The translations under genes were made by a program, and so were the position numbers. Positions 1 through 6,999 of a stretch of DNA of 23,334 nucleotides are shown here, one piece after another (the stretch's first letter is position 1; each line of letters opens with the position of its first letter). The notes beneath the pieces are model-generated. The model did not search any database. It saw nothing but the letters and a program-made list of their open reading frames with translations, and was not told the DNA's origin. Origin of the DNA: JAYTQG01 sp043746815. GTDB lineage: Bacteria > Actinomycetota > Thermoleophilia > Miltoncostaeales > Miltoncostaeaceae. The stretch lies in the NCBI GenBank assembly GCA_043746815.1, contig JAYTQG010000115.1, forward strand, positions 1-23,334. The letters are read 5' to 3'.

Positions 1-1
1 C

Positions 2-586
2 GACGTGGCGGTTCCCGAAGCGGTGCCGGGGCCCGTTCCCCCGGGATTCGCAATCGCCCCGTACATGAACGCGGCAGACGCCCTCACCCAGTTCCTCCCG
101 CAAATCACCACGGGTGTCACGAACGTCCAGATCCTCAGAGTGATCCGCGACGCGGTGTTTCCGACCTATACGTCCTCGGCGATGTTCCGCTACAGCTTCC
201 AGCAGAACGGGCAGGCCTGGACGGGAGCCGCAATCGTGGGGACCGACGCACCAGCGAACTATGGAAACCTCTCCTGGAAGTTCTACTACAGCGCAATTGC
301 AGTCCGGGTCGGCGCCGACCCGTCGGTTGGCGTCGGTCTTCTGAAATCCTGGAAGACCTACGACCCAAGCGGAGCGATCAACGCTCGAACGAACGAGCAA
401 CGGCGCCTGATCGACGAGACGAACCAGGTGTGGCAGCAAACCTCTGAGTTCCGTTCACAGACCGCGGACCGACAGTCCCGCGACGTGGGCTGCCTTATCC
501 AGGGTTACTACGCCGTCGAGGACAACTCCCGCAAATACAACCTCCCTCCACTTCCCTGCGGTCAGATCTATACAAAGAACACGTAG
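2..586 (+). CDS. Hypothetical protein, C-terminal part (5' end cut by window)
   Basis: I do not recognise this protein. The frame is open to the left edge of the window, so the GTG at position 5 need not be the true start; at least 194 residues are visible, ending at the TAG at 584-586. No membrane segment is apparent. The C-terminal half is polar and rich in Tyr, Arg and Asn, with two cysteines near the end (in VGCLIQG and LPCGQ) that could form a disulfide if the protein is exported. Its 3' end lies 10 bases from the stop of the convergent agmatine deiminase-family gene. Codon usage (G or C at third positions) matches the neighbours, which supports real coding. No function can be assigned. 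Confidence 0.6.
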   Translation, partial: DVAVPEAVPGPVPPGFAIAPYMNAADALTQFLPQITTGVTNVQILRVIRDAVFPTYTSSAMFRYSFQQNGQAWTGAAIVGTDAPANYGNLSWKFYYSAIAVRVGADPSVGVGLLKSWKTYDPSGAINARTNEQRRLIDETNQVWQQTSEFRSQTADRQSRDVGCLIQGYYAVEDNSRKYNLPPLPCGQIYTKNT

Positions 587-596
587 CGGAGCGGCG

Positions 597-1751
597 TTAC
601 TTCGGCTGCTGCTGGGTCGCGCAGTGAATTCCGCCCCCGCCCGCGGCGATCGGATCGATGTCCACGAGAACAACCTCGCGGTCGGGGTAGAGGTCCTCAA
701 GCGTTGACTTCGCCGCTGCGTCGGCACGAGCATCCCCGAACTGCGGCGCGACGACGCCGCCGTTGCAGACGTAGTAGTTGACGTACGACGAGAGGAAAGA
801 ATCACCGCGACCGCGTGGGGACTTCGGCTGGGTGAGGGCGACCGTCTGATACGGCTTGTCGTTGAGGTCGAGGAACCCCTTCACGGTGGTCCGTGTCGCA
901 ATCGAAACGTCGTACCACGTCTCTCCCGGTTCGACGTACGCAGGACGATCAAGAACGATCGTCCCGGGATCCGCAAAGCGCGCCAGGGTGTCGACATGAC
1001 CGTCGGTGATGTCCTTCCCAGCAATCCCATCCAGCCACAGCAAACGCTTCGCGCCAAGGAGGTCGACCAGACGGGCAGCAATCTCGGACTCACTGACGCC
1101 GGGGTTGCGGTTGCGGTTGACCCAACTCGACCGCGCCGCCAGCACGGTGCCACGGCCATCCACCTCCAGTCCCCCTCCCTCACCGGTCAGGCCAGAGTCG
1201 ACAAGCGGAATGCCAAGGGTCGTCGCGACATGTGCCGCCAGTTGGGAGTCTCCACCGTGACCTTGTTTGTTACCCCACCCGTTAAAGCGGACCCGTCCGG
1301 CTACCAGCGGCTGACGAGCGCCCGCAGACGTTGAACGCAAGAAACACGGCAAGGTATCGCGGGCCCAGAGGTCGTCCACCGGACCCTCAATGACCTCAAC
1401 CTCCGAGCCCAAGTGCCGCCGAAGGGTCACTGCCTCGTTTGGCCGCGCCAGGACCGTAACGGGTTCAAATCGTGCGATCGCCGCCACCACCCGCAGGATC
1501 GCCGCCTGGACATCCGGAAGGTCACGTCCCCAGACATCGGTGCTGGATGGCCAACACATCCACGTCGCCTCATGCGGCGCCTCCTCGGAGGGCATGACCC
1601 AGGCGCCAGCATTGGGGAGGTCCAGATCGCTGCTTGGGTTGGCCCGACTGCCTGGTGGTTCGCCACAGGCCGAAAGAAACGCGGCTGCACCGGCGACCGA
1701 CAGTGCCAAGAACGCCCGGCGATCTACCCCACCGGCCGTGGAAGCGGTCAT
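597..1751 (-). CDS. Agmatine deiminase / peptidyl-arginine deiminase family protein, Tat lipoprotein
   Basis: Family enzymes hydrolyse guanidino groups; the best-known member converts agmatine to N-carbamoylputrescine and ammonia. The full catalytic set is visible: DDLWARD with Asp132, EGGGLEVDG with Glu191, DGHVD with His252 and Asp254, and GGGGIHC with the nucleophile Cys377. Length is 384 aa. The N-terminus has a twin-arginine motif (Arg11-Arg12 in DRRAFL), a hydrophobic stretch and a lipobox (LSAC, Cys29). It is therefore predicted to be exported folded by Tat and anchored as a lipoprotein, unlike the usual cytosolic enzymes. I chose the ATG at 1751 because a GGAG lies about 10 bases upstream and it puts the Tat motif near the N-terminus; an ATG at 1778 is possible. 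No carbamoylputrescine amidase or arginine decarboxylase lies nearby, so the substrate (agmatine, arginine or peptidyl-arginine) is open. Confidence 0.88.
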   Translation of the reverse strand: MTASTAGGVDRRAFLALSVAGAAAFLSACGEPPGSRANPSSDLDLPNAGAWVMPSEEAPHEATWMCWPSSTDVWGRDLPDVQAAILRVVAAIARFEPVTVLARPNEAVTLRRHLGSEVEVIEGPVDDLWARDTLPCFLRSTSAGARQPLVAGRVRFNGWGNKQGHGGDSQLAAHVATTLGIPLVDSGLTGEGGGLEVDGRGTVLAARSSWVNRNRNPGVSESEIAARLVDLLGAKRLLWLDGIAGKDITDGHVDTLARFADPGTIVLDRPAYVEPGETWYDVSIATRTTVKGFLDLNDKPYQTVALTQPKSPRGRGDSFLSSYVNYYVCNGGVVAPQFGDARADAAAKSTLEDLYPDREVVLVDIDPIAAGGGGIHCATQQQPK

Positions 1752-1835
1752 GTTGGGATGGTCTCCAAGCCCGTTCATCGACGGAAGAGTACGCACAGAA
1801 GCTGGGCCTCGTCGATATCTTCCGAGCGCCGCCAC

Positions 1836-1847
1836 TAACCTCCCCGC
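1836..1847 (+). promoter_or_regulatory. Candidate leaderless -10 (TAACCT) for the first permease gene
   Basis: TAACCT at 1836-1841 ends 6 bases before the GTG at 1848, and no Shine-Dalgarno sequence precedes that GTG. This spacing would put transcription start at the start codon. I see no good -35. The same arrangement recurs before the Fur-family gene and znuA. The rest of the 96-base divergent gap (1752-1847) shows nothing else I recognise. Confidence 0.4.
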
Positions 1848-2702
1848 GTGGGCACACTCATCGACACGCTGGTGGATCCCTTTCGGCCCGGGTACATGCA
1901 GACCGCCCTCTTGGAGATCGGCGTGCTGTCGGTCGCGTGTGGGTCGCTCGGAGCATGGGTTGTCCTCAGGCGCCTTGCGTTCTTGTCACACGCGCTCGGC
2001 CACTGCACCTTCCCCGCCCTTGTCGTCGCAGCGCTCGCCGGGTGGAGCCTCGTTGGAACGAGCCTCGTCGCCGCGCTCATTGTGGCGCTCATCCTCGGCG
2101 TACTGGCCGGTCGACGTGAGCTTGCCGACGGCGTCGCTGTGGCGATCGTCCTTTCCACGGCGCTCGCGATCGGTGCGGTGCTCGTCAGCGGCGCGACCGA
2201 TATCGGTCAACGCGCCGACACACTCCTGTTTGGAACGCTCCTCGGAGTCACCGACGCTGACATCTGGCGTTCAGTCGCCGCTGCCGTCCTGGCCTTGGCC
2301 GTCGCGGTGGGCCTCGGCAGGCCACTGCTCGCCGCCACATTCGACAGCGACCTCGCGCAGACTGGCGGCGTTCCCGCGCGTCTCATCACCCTGGCACTCC
2401 TATCGTCACTAGCGGTCACGGTCAGCGCCACGGTTTCGATCGTGGGGGCGCTGATGGTCTCGGCACTCATCTTGGTGCCCGCGGCGACGGCGGCACTCGT
2501 TGCACGGCAGCTGCGTACGCTCATCGCGGCGAGTATCGCCCTGACATTCCTCGCCGGGACAGGCGGCCTTTGGCTCGCCGTCCGACTTGACGCGCCACCG
2601 GGAGGATGCATCGCAGTCGTCGCAGTTGGCGCATATCTCCTCGTCGCCCTCGCAGCGTCAATCTCCTCCCGCCGGCCGTGGATGAGAGTCACCGTCAGTT
2701 GA
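1848..2702 (+). CDS. Metal ABC transporter permease, ZnuB/ABC-3 family (first of two)
   Basis: Integral membrane channel subunit of a zinc- or manganese-type ABC importer. The 284-aa protein is almost entirely hydrophobic, with roughly eight membrane segments. It begins with the family pattern of a short polar lead, then MQTALLEIGVL and GAWVVLRRLAFLSHALGH, and carries the conserved region near VSIVGALMVSALILVPAATAA. The GTG at 1848 gives the normal ABC-3 N-terminus; a start at the ATG at 1896 would shorten it by 16 residues. It is followed by the binding-protein, ATPase and a second permease gene on the same strand, so the transporter is probably a heterodimer of two different permeases as in TroCD-type systems. 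Its stop codon lies inside the -35 of the next gene's promoter, so the genes after it can also be transcribed on their own. Confidence 0.9.
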   Translation: MGTLIDTLVDPFRPGYMQTALLEIGVLSVACGSLGAWVVLRRLAFLSHALGHCTFPALVVAALAGWSLVGTSLVAALIVALILGVLAGRRELADGVAVAIVLSTALAIGAVLVSGATDIGQRADTLLFGTLLGVTDADIWRSVAAAVLALAVAVGLGRPLLAATFDSDLAQTGGVPARLITLALLSSLAVTVSATVSIVGALMVSALILVPAATAALVARQLRTLIAASIALTFLAGTGGLWLAVRLDAPPGGCIAVVAVGAYLLVALAASISSRRPWMRVTVS

Positions 2703-2733
2703 CAATGATTCCCGTCTTGTGTCTACTTTGGTC
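2699..2733 (+). promoter_or_regulatory. znuA promoter with overlapping Fur/Zur-like operator candidate
   Basis: TTGACA (2699-2704), a 17-base spacer and TCTACT (2722-2727) form a good sigma-70-type promoter. The -10 ends 6 bases before the ATG at 2734, so the transcript would be leaderless. Overlapping the -35 and spacer is TGACAATGATTCCCGTC (2700-2716). Its centre, AATGATT, is the palindromic core typical of Fur-family (Zur) boxes, but its outer arms are imperfect. A Fur-family repressor is encoded at the end of the cluster, so zinc-dependent repression here is plausible. The assignment of the operator is inference. Confidence 0.5.
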
Positions 2734-3633
2734 ATGCGACGTCTCGTCCAAGCAGGGCTCACCATCCTTCTCGCCGCTGGCCTGACCGGTTGCGGTGGTA
2801 GTACAGCGCGGACCGTGTCCAGTGGAGTCGAATCGCTACGCGTCGTTGCAACAACCACGCAGCTCGCCGACTTTGCTCGGAATGTCGGTGGCGACCGCAT
2901 CCAGCTGACGCAGCTGTTGAAGCCGAACGTTGATCCGCACGAATACGAACCAACGCCAAGCGCCGCAGAAGCCGTCGCCAACGCGAAGGTGGTGCTGCGC
3001 TCGGGGGCTGGACTGGATGACTGGATCACGAAGATTCGTACCGGCGCGGGCGGCGCCGCGACAGTGGTGACCACAACCGACGATGTCGCACTTCGAGGGG
3101 ATGACCCCCACGTCTGGATGGATACCCGCAACGCCGAGGTGATGGTGGAGTCCATTCGCGACGCGCTATCCACGGCCGATCCAGCGGGTGCACGGATCTA
3201 TGACACGAACGCCGCCCGCTACAACGCATCACTGCGGGCGCTTGATCGTGAACTGCGAAACCTGATCTCCGCTGTGCCCCGCTCGAAACGCACCCTCGTG
3301 ACCGACCACGATGCCTTTGGGTATTTCGCTCCGCGCTACGGGATCCGAATTGTGGGAGCTGCGATCGGCTCCCTGTCGACCAGTGCCGAACCCGATGCCC
3401 GCCATCTTGCAGAGCTTGTGCGCACCATCCAGCGTCAGCATGTCGCCGTCGTCTTTGCCGAGGAGTCGGTCGATCCGGCACTCGCGAAATCACTCGCCAA
3501 GGACGCCGGCGTGACCGTCGGTGCTGGCCTCTATGCCGATTCGCTCGGGCCGAGCGACGGGCCAGCCGGTACCTACGTCGGCATGATGCGCCAGGACATG
3601 GAACGTATGGTGGCCGGGTTCCTCGCGCGGTGA
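2734..3633 (+). CDS. znuA: Zinc ABC transporter substrate-binding lipoprotein
   Basis: Captures metal outside the membrane and delivers it to the two permeases. The 299-aa protein starts with a lipoprotein signal (lipobox LTGC, Cys20), followed by a cluster A-I binding-protein fold. Visible ligand positions are His69 in VDPHEYEP, His126 in DPHVWMD, His192 in HDAFGYF and Asp269 in LYADS. In this family manganese proteins usually have Glu at the third position and zinc proteins have His, so His192 favours zinc. The long His-rich loop found in many ZnuA proteins is absent. The ATG at 2734 fits the leaderless promoter; a GTG at 2719 would add five residues. The gene ends in a GTGA overlap with the ATPase gene, so the two are translationally coupled. 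Confidence 0.92.
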   Translation: MRRLVQAGLTILLAAGLTGCGGSTARTVSSGVESLRVVATTTQLADFARNVGGDRIQLTQLLKPNVDPHEYEPTPSAAEAVANAKVVLRSGAGLDDWITKIRTGAGGAATVVTTTDDVALRGDDPHVWMDTRNAEVMVESIRDALSTADPAGARIYDTNAARYNASLRALDRELRNLISAVPRSKRTLVTDHDAFGYFAPRYGIRIVGAAIGSLSTSAEPDARHLAELVRTIQRQHVAVVFAEESVDPALAKSLAKDAGVTVGAGLYADSLGPSDGPAGTYVGMMRQDMERMVAGFLAR

Positions 3634-4439
3634 GCCAGGACGAAAACAGGGTCGGGGTTCGCGACGTGACGGTTCGATTTGGCGCGAACGTGGCGCTGCA
3701 GGAGGTCACCTTCGCGCTTCCCCAGGGTTGCCTTGCCGCGCTGGTTGGGCCAAACGGCGCAGGGAAGTCGACGCTCTTCCGAGCGATGCTGGGGTTGATC
3801 ACGCCGGAAGCAGGAAATGTTGAGATGCCGGGCCGAGTGGCCTACGTCCCGCAGGGCGATCACGTTCGCCGCGATCTCCCGCTGACGGCGCGGGACGTCG
3901 CCCTGATGGGCCGCTTCGGTCACACGCCCTGGTGGCGGCCGCTGCGTCGGGGCGACCGACTTGCCGCCGATCGTGCGCTGGATGCCATCGGCATGGCAGC
4001 CCACGCGAAGTGCCAGGTCGGTGACCTCTCAGGGGGCCAGCGCCAGCGCGTGATGATCGCCCGCGCGCTCGCCGAGGAGGCCCAGGTACTGCTGCTGGAC
4101 GAGCCGTTAACCGGCGTCGACACGACCAGCGAGACCGACATCATTGCCCTGCTGCAGCGCCTCCGCGATGAAGGGGCGACGCTCGTGATGTCCACCCACG
4201 ACCTGAACCAAGCCGCCCGAATCGCCGATCGCCTCCTGTTTTTGAACCGTCGTCTGGTCGCCGACGGCGCGCCCGCCGATGTCTTTACTCCCGAAACGCT
4301 GCGCGCCACATATTCCAGCGAAGTCTTCGTCGTAGATCCCCGCGATGGCACTCCACTCGGCGTGTTCGACGACGCGAGCCACCATCACCACGATCACGCC
4401 CACGGCCCGACGGCCGATCACCCGGCGCATCACGAATGA
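3630..4439 (+). CDS. znuC: Zinc ABC transporter ATP-binding protein with His-rich tail
   Basis: Cytoplasmic ATPase that powers the importer. Motifs in order: Walker A GPNGAGKS (40-47), Q-loop Gln75, signature LSGGQ (133-137), Walker B LLLDEP (154-159) and the switch His190 in STHD. Length is 269 aa. The last 22 residues form a tail with nine histidines, starting with HHHHDHAHG. A His-rich C-terminal tail is known in some zinc-transporter ATPases and may sense or buffer cytoplasmic zinc. The GTG start at 3630 overlaps the znuA stop, and the stop overlaps the next permease's ATG (ATGA), so the three genes are tightly coupled. Confidence 0.95.
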   Translation: MSQDENRVGVRDVTVRFGANVALQEVTFALPQGCLAALVGPNGAGKSTLFRAMLGLITPEAGNVEMPGRVAYVPQGDHVRRDLPLTARDVALMGRFGHTPWWRPLRRGDRLAADRALDAIGMAAHAKCQVGDLSGGQRQRVMIARALAEEAQVLLLDEPLTGVDTTSETDIIALLQRLRDEGATLVMSTHDLNQAARIADRLLFLNRRLVADGAPADVFTPETLRATYSSEVFVVDPRDGTPLGVFDDASHHHHDHAHGPTADHPAHHE

Positions 4440-5293
4440 GCTGGGTGGCCGAGCCGTGGCAGGTAGGTCTGGTCGCGCGAGGGGGACTCATTCTTGCGTT
4501 GGTTGGCCTTGCCTGCGGCACAATCGGTGCGTTCGTGGTCATGCGCGGCCTGTCCTACGCAGGTGAATCGCTCTCACACGCTGTCCTGCCGGGCGCTGTC
4601 GTTGCGGTCATGATCGGCACGCCCATCGCCGTGGGAGCGGCGGCAGCGGCACTCGTCGCCGCCGTCGCAGTCGGCGTTCTCGCTCGGGGCCGCACAGCTG
4701 ATGACACGGCCCTTGGCATCGTCTTCGTTGGCGCCTTGGGGCTGGCGGTAGTGCTCCTCTCCCAAGTCGACGGGGTCGGGCGAAACCTCGAGTCGTTCCT
4801 ATTCGGCAATGCCTTCGCCACCACCAACAACGACCTGACCGTGGCGGCCAGCGTCGCAGCCGCAGTCGTGATGTTCGTCGCGGTGGCGTGGCGTCCGCTC
4901 ATGGCCTCGACGTTCGACCCAGAAGGTGTCCGAGCACTTGGAATCAACAGTGGAGCCGTCGGAACTGCGCTATTGGTCGCCATCGCGCTGGTCGTCGTCG
5001 CCGCCCTGCAGGCAGTCGGCAGTCTGCTGACGCTCGCGCTCCTGGTGACACCGGCCGCGACGGCCCGCCTGGTGACGGTCCGCGCCAGCCACATGGTGTT
5101 CGTCTCGGCCGCGCTGGGCGTTTCGGCGGGAGTGGGTGGCCTCTACCTCTCGTACTTCGCTGGGCTCCCGGCGGGCGGCTCCGTTGTCCTCGTTGCGACT
5201 GGATTTCTCCTCGCCGCGTTGGCCCTATCGCGCCGAGGCTTGCGTGCCTACGTCGCTGGCGTGGCCACCCGGCAGGCCGCACAGGTCCCGTAA
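4436..5293 (+). CDS. znuB: Zinc ABC transporter permease, ZnuB/ABC-3 family (second)
   Basis: Second channel subunit of the importer, 285 aa, with about eight hydrophobic segments. It shows the family landmarks GAFVVMRGLSYAGESLSHAVLPG near the N-terminus and a late SLLTLALLVTPAATARL segment. It differs clearly from the first permease (1848-2702), so a heterodimer is more likely than a recent duplication. The ATG overlaps the stop of the ATPase gene by four bases. Its last 46 bases overlap, tail to tail, the gene of the Fur-family regulator on the other strand, and no terminator hairpin is visible between them. Antisense interference between transporter and regulator transcripts is possible but unproven. 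Confidence 0.93.
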   Translation: MSWVAEPWQVGLVARGGLILALVGLACGTIGAFVVMRGLSYAGESLSHAVLPGAVVAVMIGTPIAVGAAAAALVAAVAVGVLARGRTADDTALGIVFVGALGLAVVLLSQVDGVGRNLESFLFGNAFATTNNDLTVAASVAAAVVMFVAVAWRPLMASTFDPEGVRALGINSGAVGTALLVAIALVVVAALQAVGSLLTLALLVTPAATARLVTVRASHMVFVSAALGVSAGVGGLYLSYFAGLPAGGSVVLVATGFLLAALALSRRGLRAYVAGVATRQAAQVP

Positions 5294-5679
5294 AAGGAAA
5301 GCTCATGGCCGTCAACCACGTATCCATGATCTCGGGCAATTGTCTCCTGCAACTCGCCAAGTCCGCAGTCGCCAAGCTCCACGACCTCCCGACAGACGCC
5401 GCACACCAAATGGTGGTGGTGGCGTTCCCCGCACAGACGGTAGGTGGCCTCCCCCTCGTGATGTCCGATGACGTCGACCAGCCCTGCCTGGCTGAACGAC
5501 CACAGCGTCCGGTACACGGTGGACAGGCCGACCTCTGGGCAGAGTTCCCGAGCGCGCAGGTGAATGTCGGCGGCGCTGCGTGCATGTGTGTCGGCTTCAA
5601 GCGTACGGAGCACGGCGACACGCTGCGGGGTCCGACGAAGCCCGCGCTCGCCAAGGCGCTCCAGTGTCCGGTTCTCCAC
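5248..5679 (-). CDS. Fur-family metal-dependent repressor (probably Zur)
   Basis: A 143-aa winged-helix regulator that binds DNA when its metal is abundant. The DNA-binding half contains ERGLRRTPQRVAVLRTLE and GLSTVYRTLWSFSQAGLV, the classic Fur recognition region. The dimer half has HHEGEATYRLC, a HHHH run at 87-90 and two CxxC pairs (Cys93/96 and Cys133/136) for structural zinc. I chose the GTG at 5679 because it starts the protein at the usual place and a TATCAT box lies 6 bases upstream; an ATG at 5715 would add 12 residues and overlap lgt. Its position at the end of a zinc importer operon suggests it is Zur. Fur, Mur or Nur specificity cannot be excluded from sequence alone. Confidence 0.92.
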   Translation of the reverse strand: MENRTLERLGERGLRRTPQRVAVLRTLEADTHARSAADIHLRARELCPEVGLSTVYRTLWSFSQAGLVDVIGHHEGEATYRLCGERHHHHLVCGVCREVVELGDCGLGELQETIARDHGYVVDGHELSFYGTCAACRVATPAT

Positions 5680-5691
5680 GGCGCCATGATA
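5680..5691 (-). promoter_or_regulatory. Candidate leaderless -10 (TATCAT) for the Fur-family gene
   Basis: Read on the minus strand, TATCAT (5/6 match to TATAAT) is followed by six bases and the GTG start at 5679, so the mRNA would begin at the start codon. The gap to lgt on the other strand is only 34 bases. It also holds a short palindrome, CTTCGCCCGAAG (5692-5703... approximately), which might serve as a regulator site. The -35 is weak. Confidence 0.45.
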
Positions 5692-5713
5692 GCTTCGCCC
5701 GAAGTGGTGACCC

Positions 5714-6499
5714 ATGTTTCCTGATCTCGGCAGTATCGGGCCATTTGCCCTGCACAGCTTCGGGCTGATGGCGGCGCTCGGAATCCTCGCGGCCTGGTGG
5801 TTCGTTGCAATTGACCTTGGTGAACGGGGCTTCAGCCCAACCCTGGCGACGGAACTACTCATCGCCGCTGGCGTGGGCGGGTTTGTCGGCGCCCGCGTCT
5901 ACTGGATCATCGACAACGGCGGCACCGGACAGGATGGGTTCTTTTCCGGGACCGGCATCACCTGGTACGGCGGACTCTTCGGCGGAGCCATCGCCGTCAC
6001 CGCGCTTGCCCTCCTCCGGCGCCTTCCCCTTGGCACCGTCGCCAACGTCGCGGGCCCGGCGATTGCGATTGGGCAATGCGTCGGCCGGATCGGATGTCAG
6101 CTGTCAGGCGACGGCGACTACGGCTCACCGACGAGCCTGCCCTGGGGAATGAGCTACCCAGATGGCACTGTCCCGACCACCCAGATCGTCCACCCCACGC
6201 CAATCTACGAGAGCCTCGCGCTCCTCGTGATCTTCTTCGTGCTCTGGCGAGCCCGGGGACGCCTCACCGCCGGGTGGAGCATCCTTGGCGCATACCTTAT
6301 CCTGTCGGGAATCATGCGCTTCCTGGTGGAGTTCGTCCGCACCAACGCCAAGACTGCGCTCGGGCTGACCACCGCACAAATCATCGCGCTGATCGGAATC
6401 GCCATCGGCCTCGCAATTCTCAGCCGGAGCGTTGGCCACCTGGAACCCAAAGGACATCCGGTACCCCGGCGGCCTGGTTCGCACCCCGCGCAAGGATAA
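5714..6499 (+). CDS. lgt: Prolipoprotein diacylglyceryl transferase
   Basis: Membrane enzyme that moves diacylglycerol from phosphatidylglycerol to the lipobox cysteine of prolipoproteins. It is 261 aa and multi-pass, with the Lgt signature GRIGCQLSGDGDYG (124-137) and HPTPIYES (160-167). MRFLVEFVR, which carries a conserved arginine, lies near the C-terminus. The segment that in E. coli carries the functionally important His of HGG here reads WYGGLFGG (Tyr85 instead of His), a variant I believe occurs in other phyla. Likely substrates in this window are ZnuA and the deiminase-family lipoprotein. The gene is divergent from the Fur-family gene, and its last 80 bases overlap the PduO-type gene tail to tail. 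Confidence 0.95.
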   Translation: MFPDLGSIGPFALHSFGLMAALGILAAWWFVAIDLGERGFSPTLATELLIAAGVGGFVGARVYWIIDNGGTGQDGFFSGTGITWYGGLFGGAIAVTALALLRRLPLGTVANVAGPAIAIGQCVGRIGCQLSGDGDYGSPTSLPWGMSYPDGTVPTTQIVHPTPIYESLALLVIFFVLWRARGRLTAGWSILGAYLILSGIMRFLVEFVRTNAKTALGLTTAQIIALIGIAIGLAILSRSVGHLEPKGHPVPRRPGSHPAQG

Positions 6500-6989
6500 A
6501 CAGCAGGTCCGAGAGACGGTTCAGATAGCGGACCGCGTCTGGATTCACCGTCTCCACAGCGGCGAGCGCAACCGTCGCCCGTTCAGCCCGCCGACAAACG
6601 GTGCGCGCCTGGTGCAGGTAGGCCCCTCCAGGGCTTCCCCCGGGCAGGATGAAGCTGTTCAGCGGCTCAAGCTCATCGTTGATCTCGTCGCACCAAACTT
6701 CCAGCTGCGTGACCTGCGCGGGCGTGATCCGCAGCTTGCCGTCGCCAGCGTCGCCGGGAACGCAGAGGTCCGCGCCCAGGTCAAACAGATCGTTTTGGAT
6801 CGTCGCGAGGCGAGCGTCGTCTCCTGGCCCGAGCGGCTGGAGGCGAACAAGGCCGATCACGGCGTTCGTTTCGTCCACATCGCCGAAGGCGCTCACCCGA
6901 AGGCTGTCCTTCGAGACGCGACTCATGTCGCCAAGGTGGGTCTCGCCACCATCACCGGTGCGGGTATAGATACGCGTCAGTCGGACCAT
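6420..6989 (-). CDS. pduO: PduO-type ATP:cob(I)alamin adenosyltransferase
   Basis: Transfers the 5'-deoxyadenosyl group of ATP to cob(I)alamin, making coenzyme B12. The 189-aa protein has the N-terminal ATP-binding motif TRTGDGGET, then VDETNAVIG, FILPGGSPGGAYLH, the RTVCRRAER helix and YLNRLSDLLFILAR; all are family landmarks in the right order. The ATG at 6989 lies 10 bases after the stop of the CAP-domain gene, with AAGGT as a weak ribosome site, so the two are probably cotranscribed. No B12-dependent enzyme or B12 biosynthetic gene is in the window, so its client must be elsewhere. The 3' end overlaps lgt by 80 bases. Confidence 0.94.
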   Translation of the reverse strand: MVRLTRIYTRTGDGGETHLGDMSRVSKDSLRVSAFGDVDETNAVIGLVRLQPLGPGDDARLATIQNDLFDLGADLCVPGDAGDGKLRITPAQVTQLEVWCDEINDELEPLNSFILPGGSPGGAYLHQARTVCRRAERATVALAAVETVNPDAVRYLNRLSDLLFILARGANQAAGVPDVLWVPGGQRSG

Positions 6990-6999
6990 ACCGCGGACC

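Noticed and set aside
1461..1472. GGGTTCAAATCG, resembling a tRNA T-arm
   Set aside because: It lies inside the deiminase-family gene (antisense), encodes conserved protein sequence, and no acceptor, D or anticodon stems fit around it.
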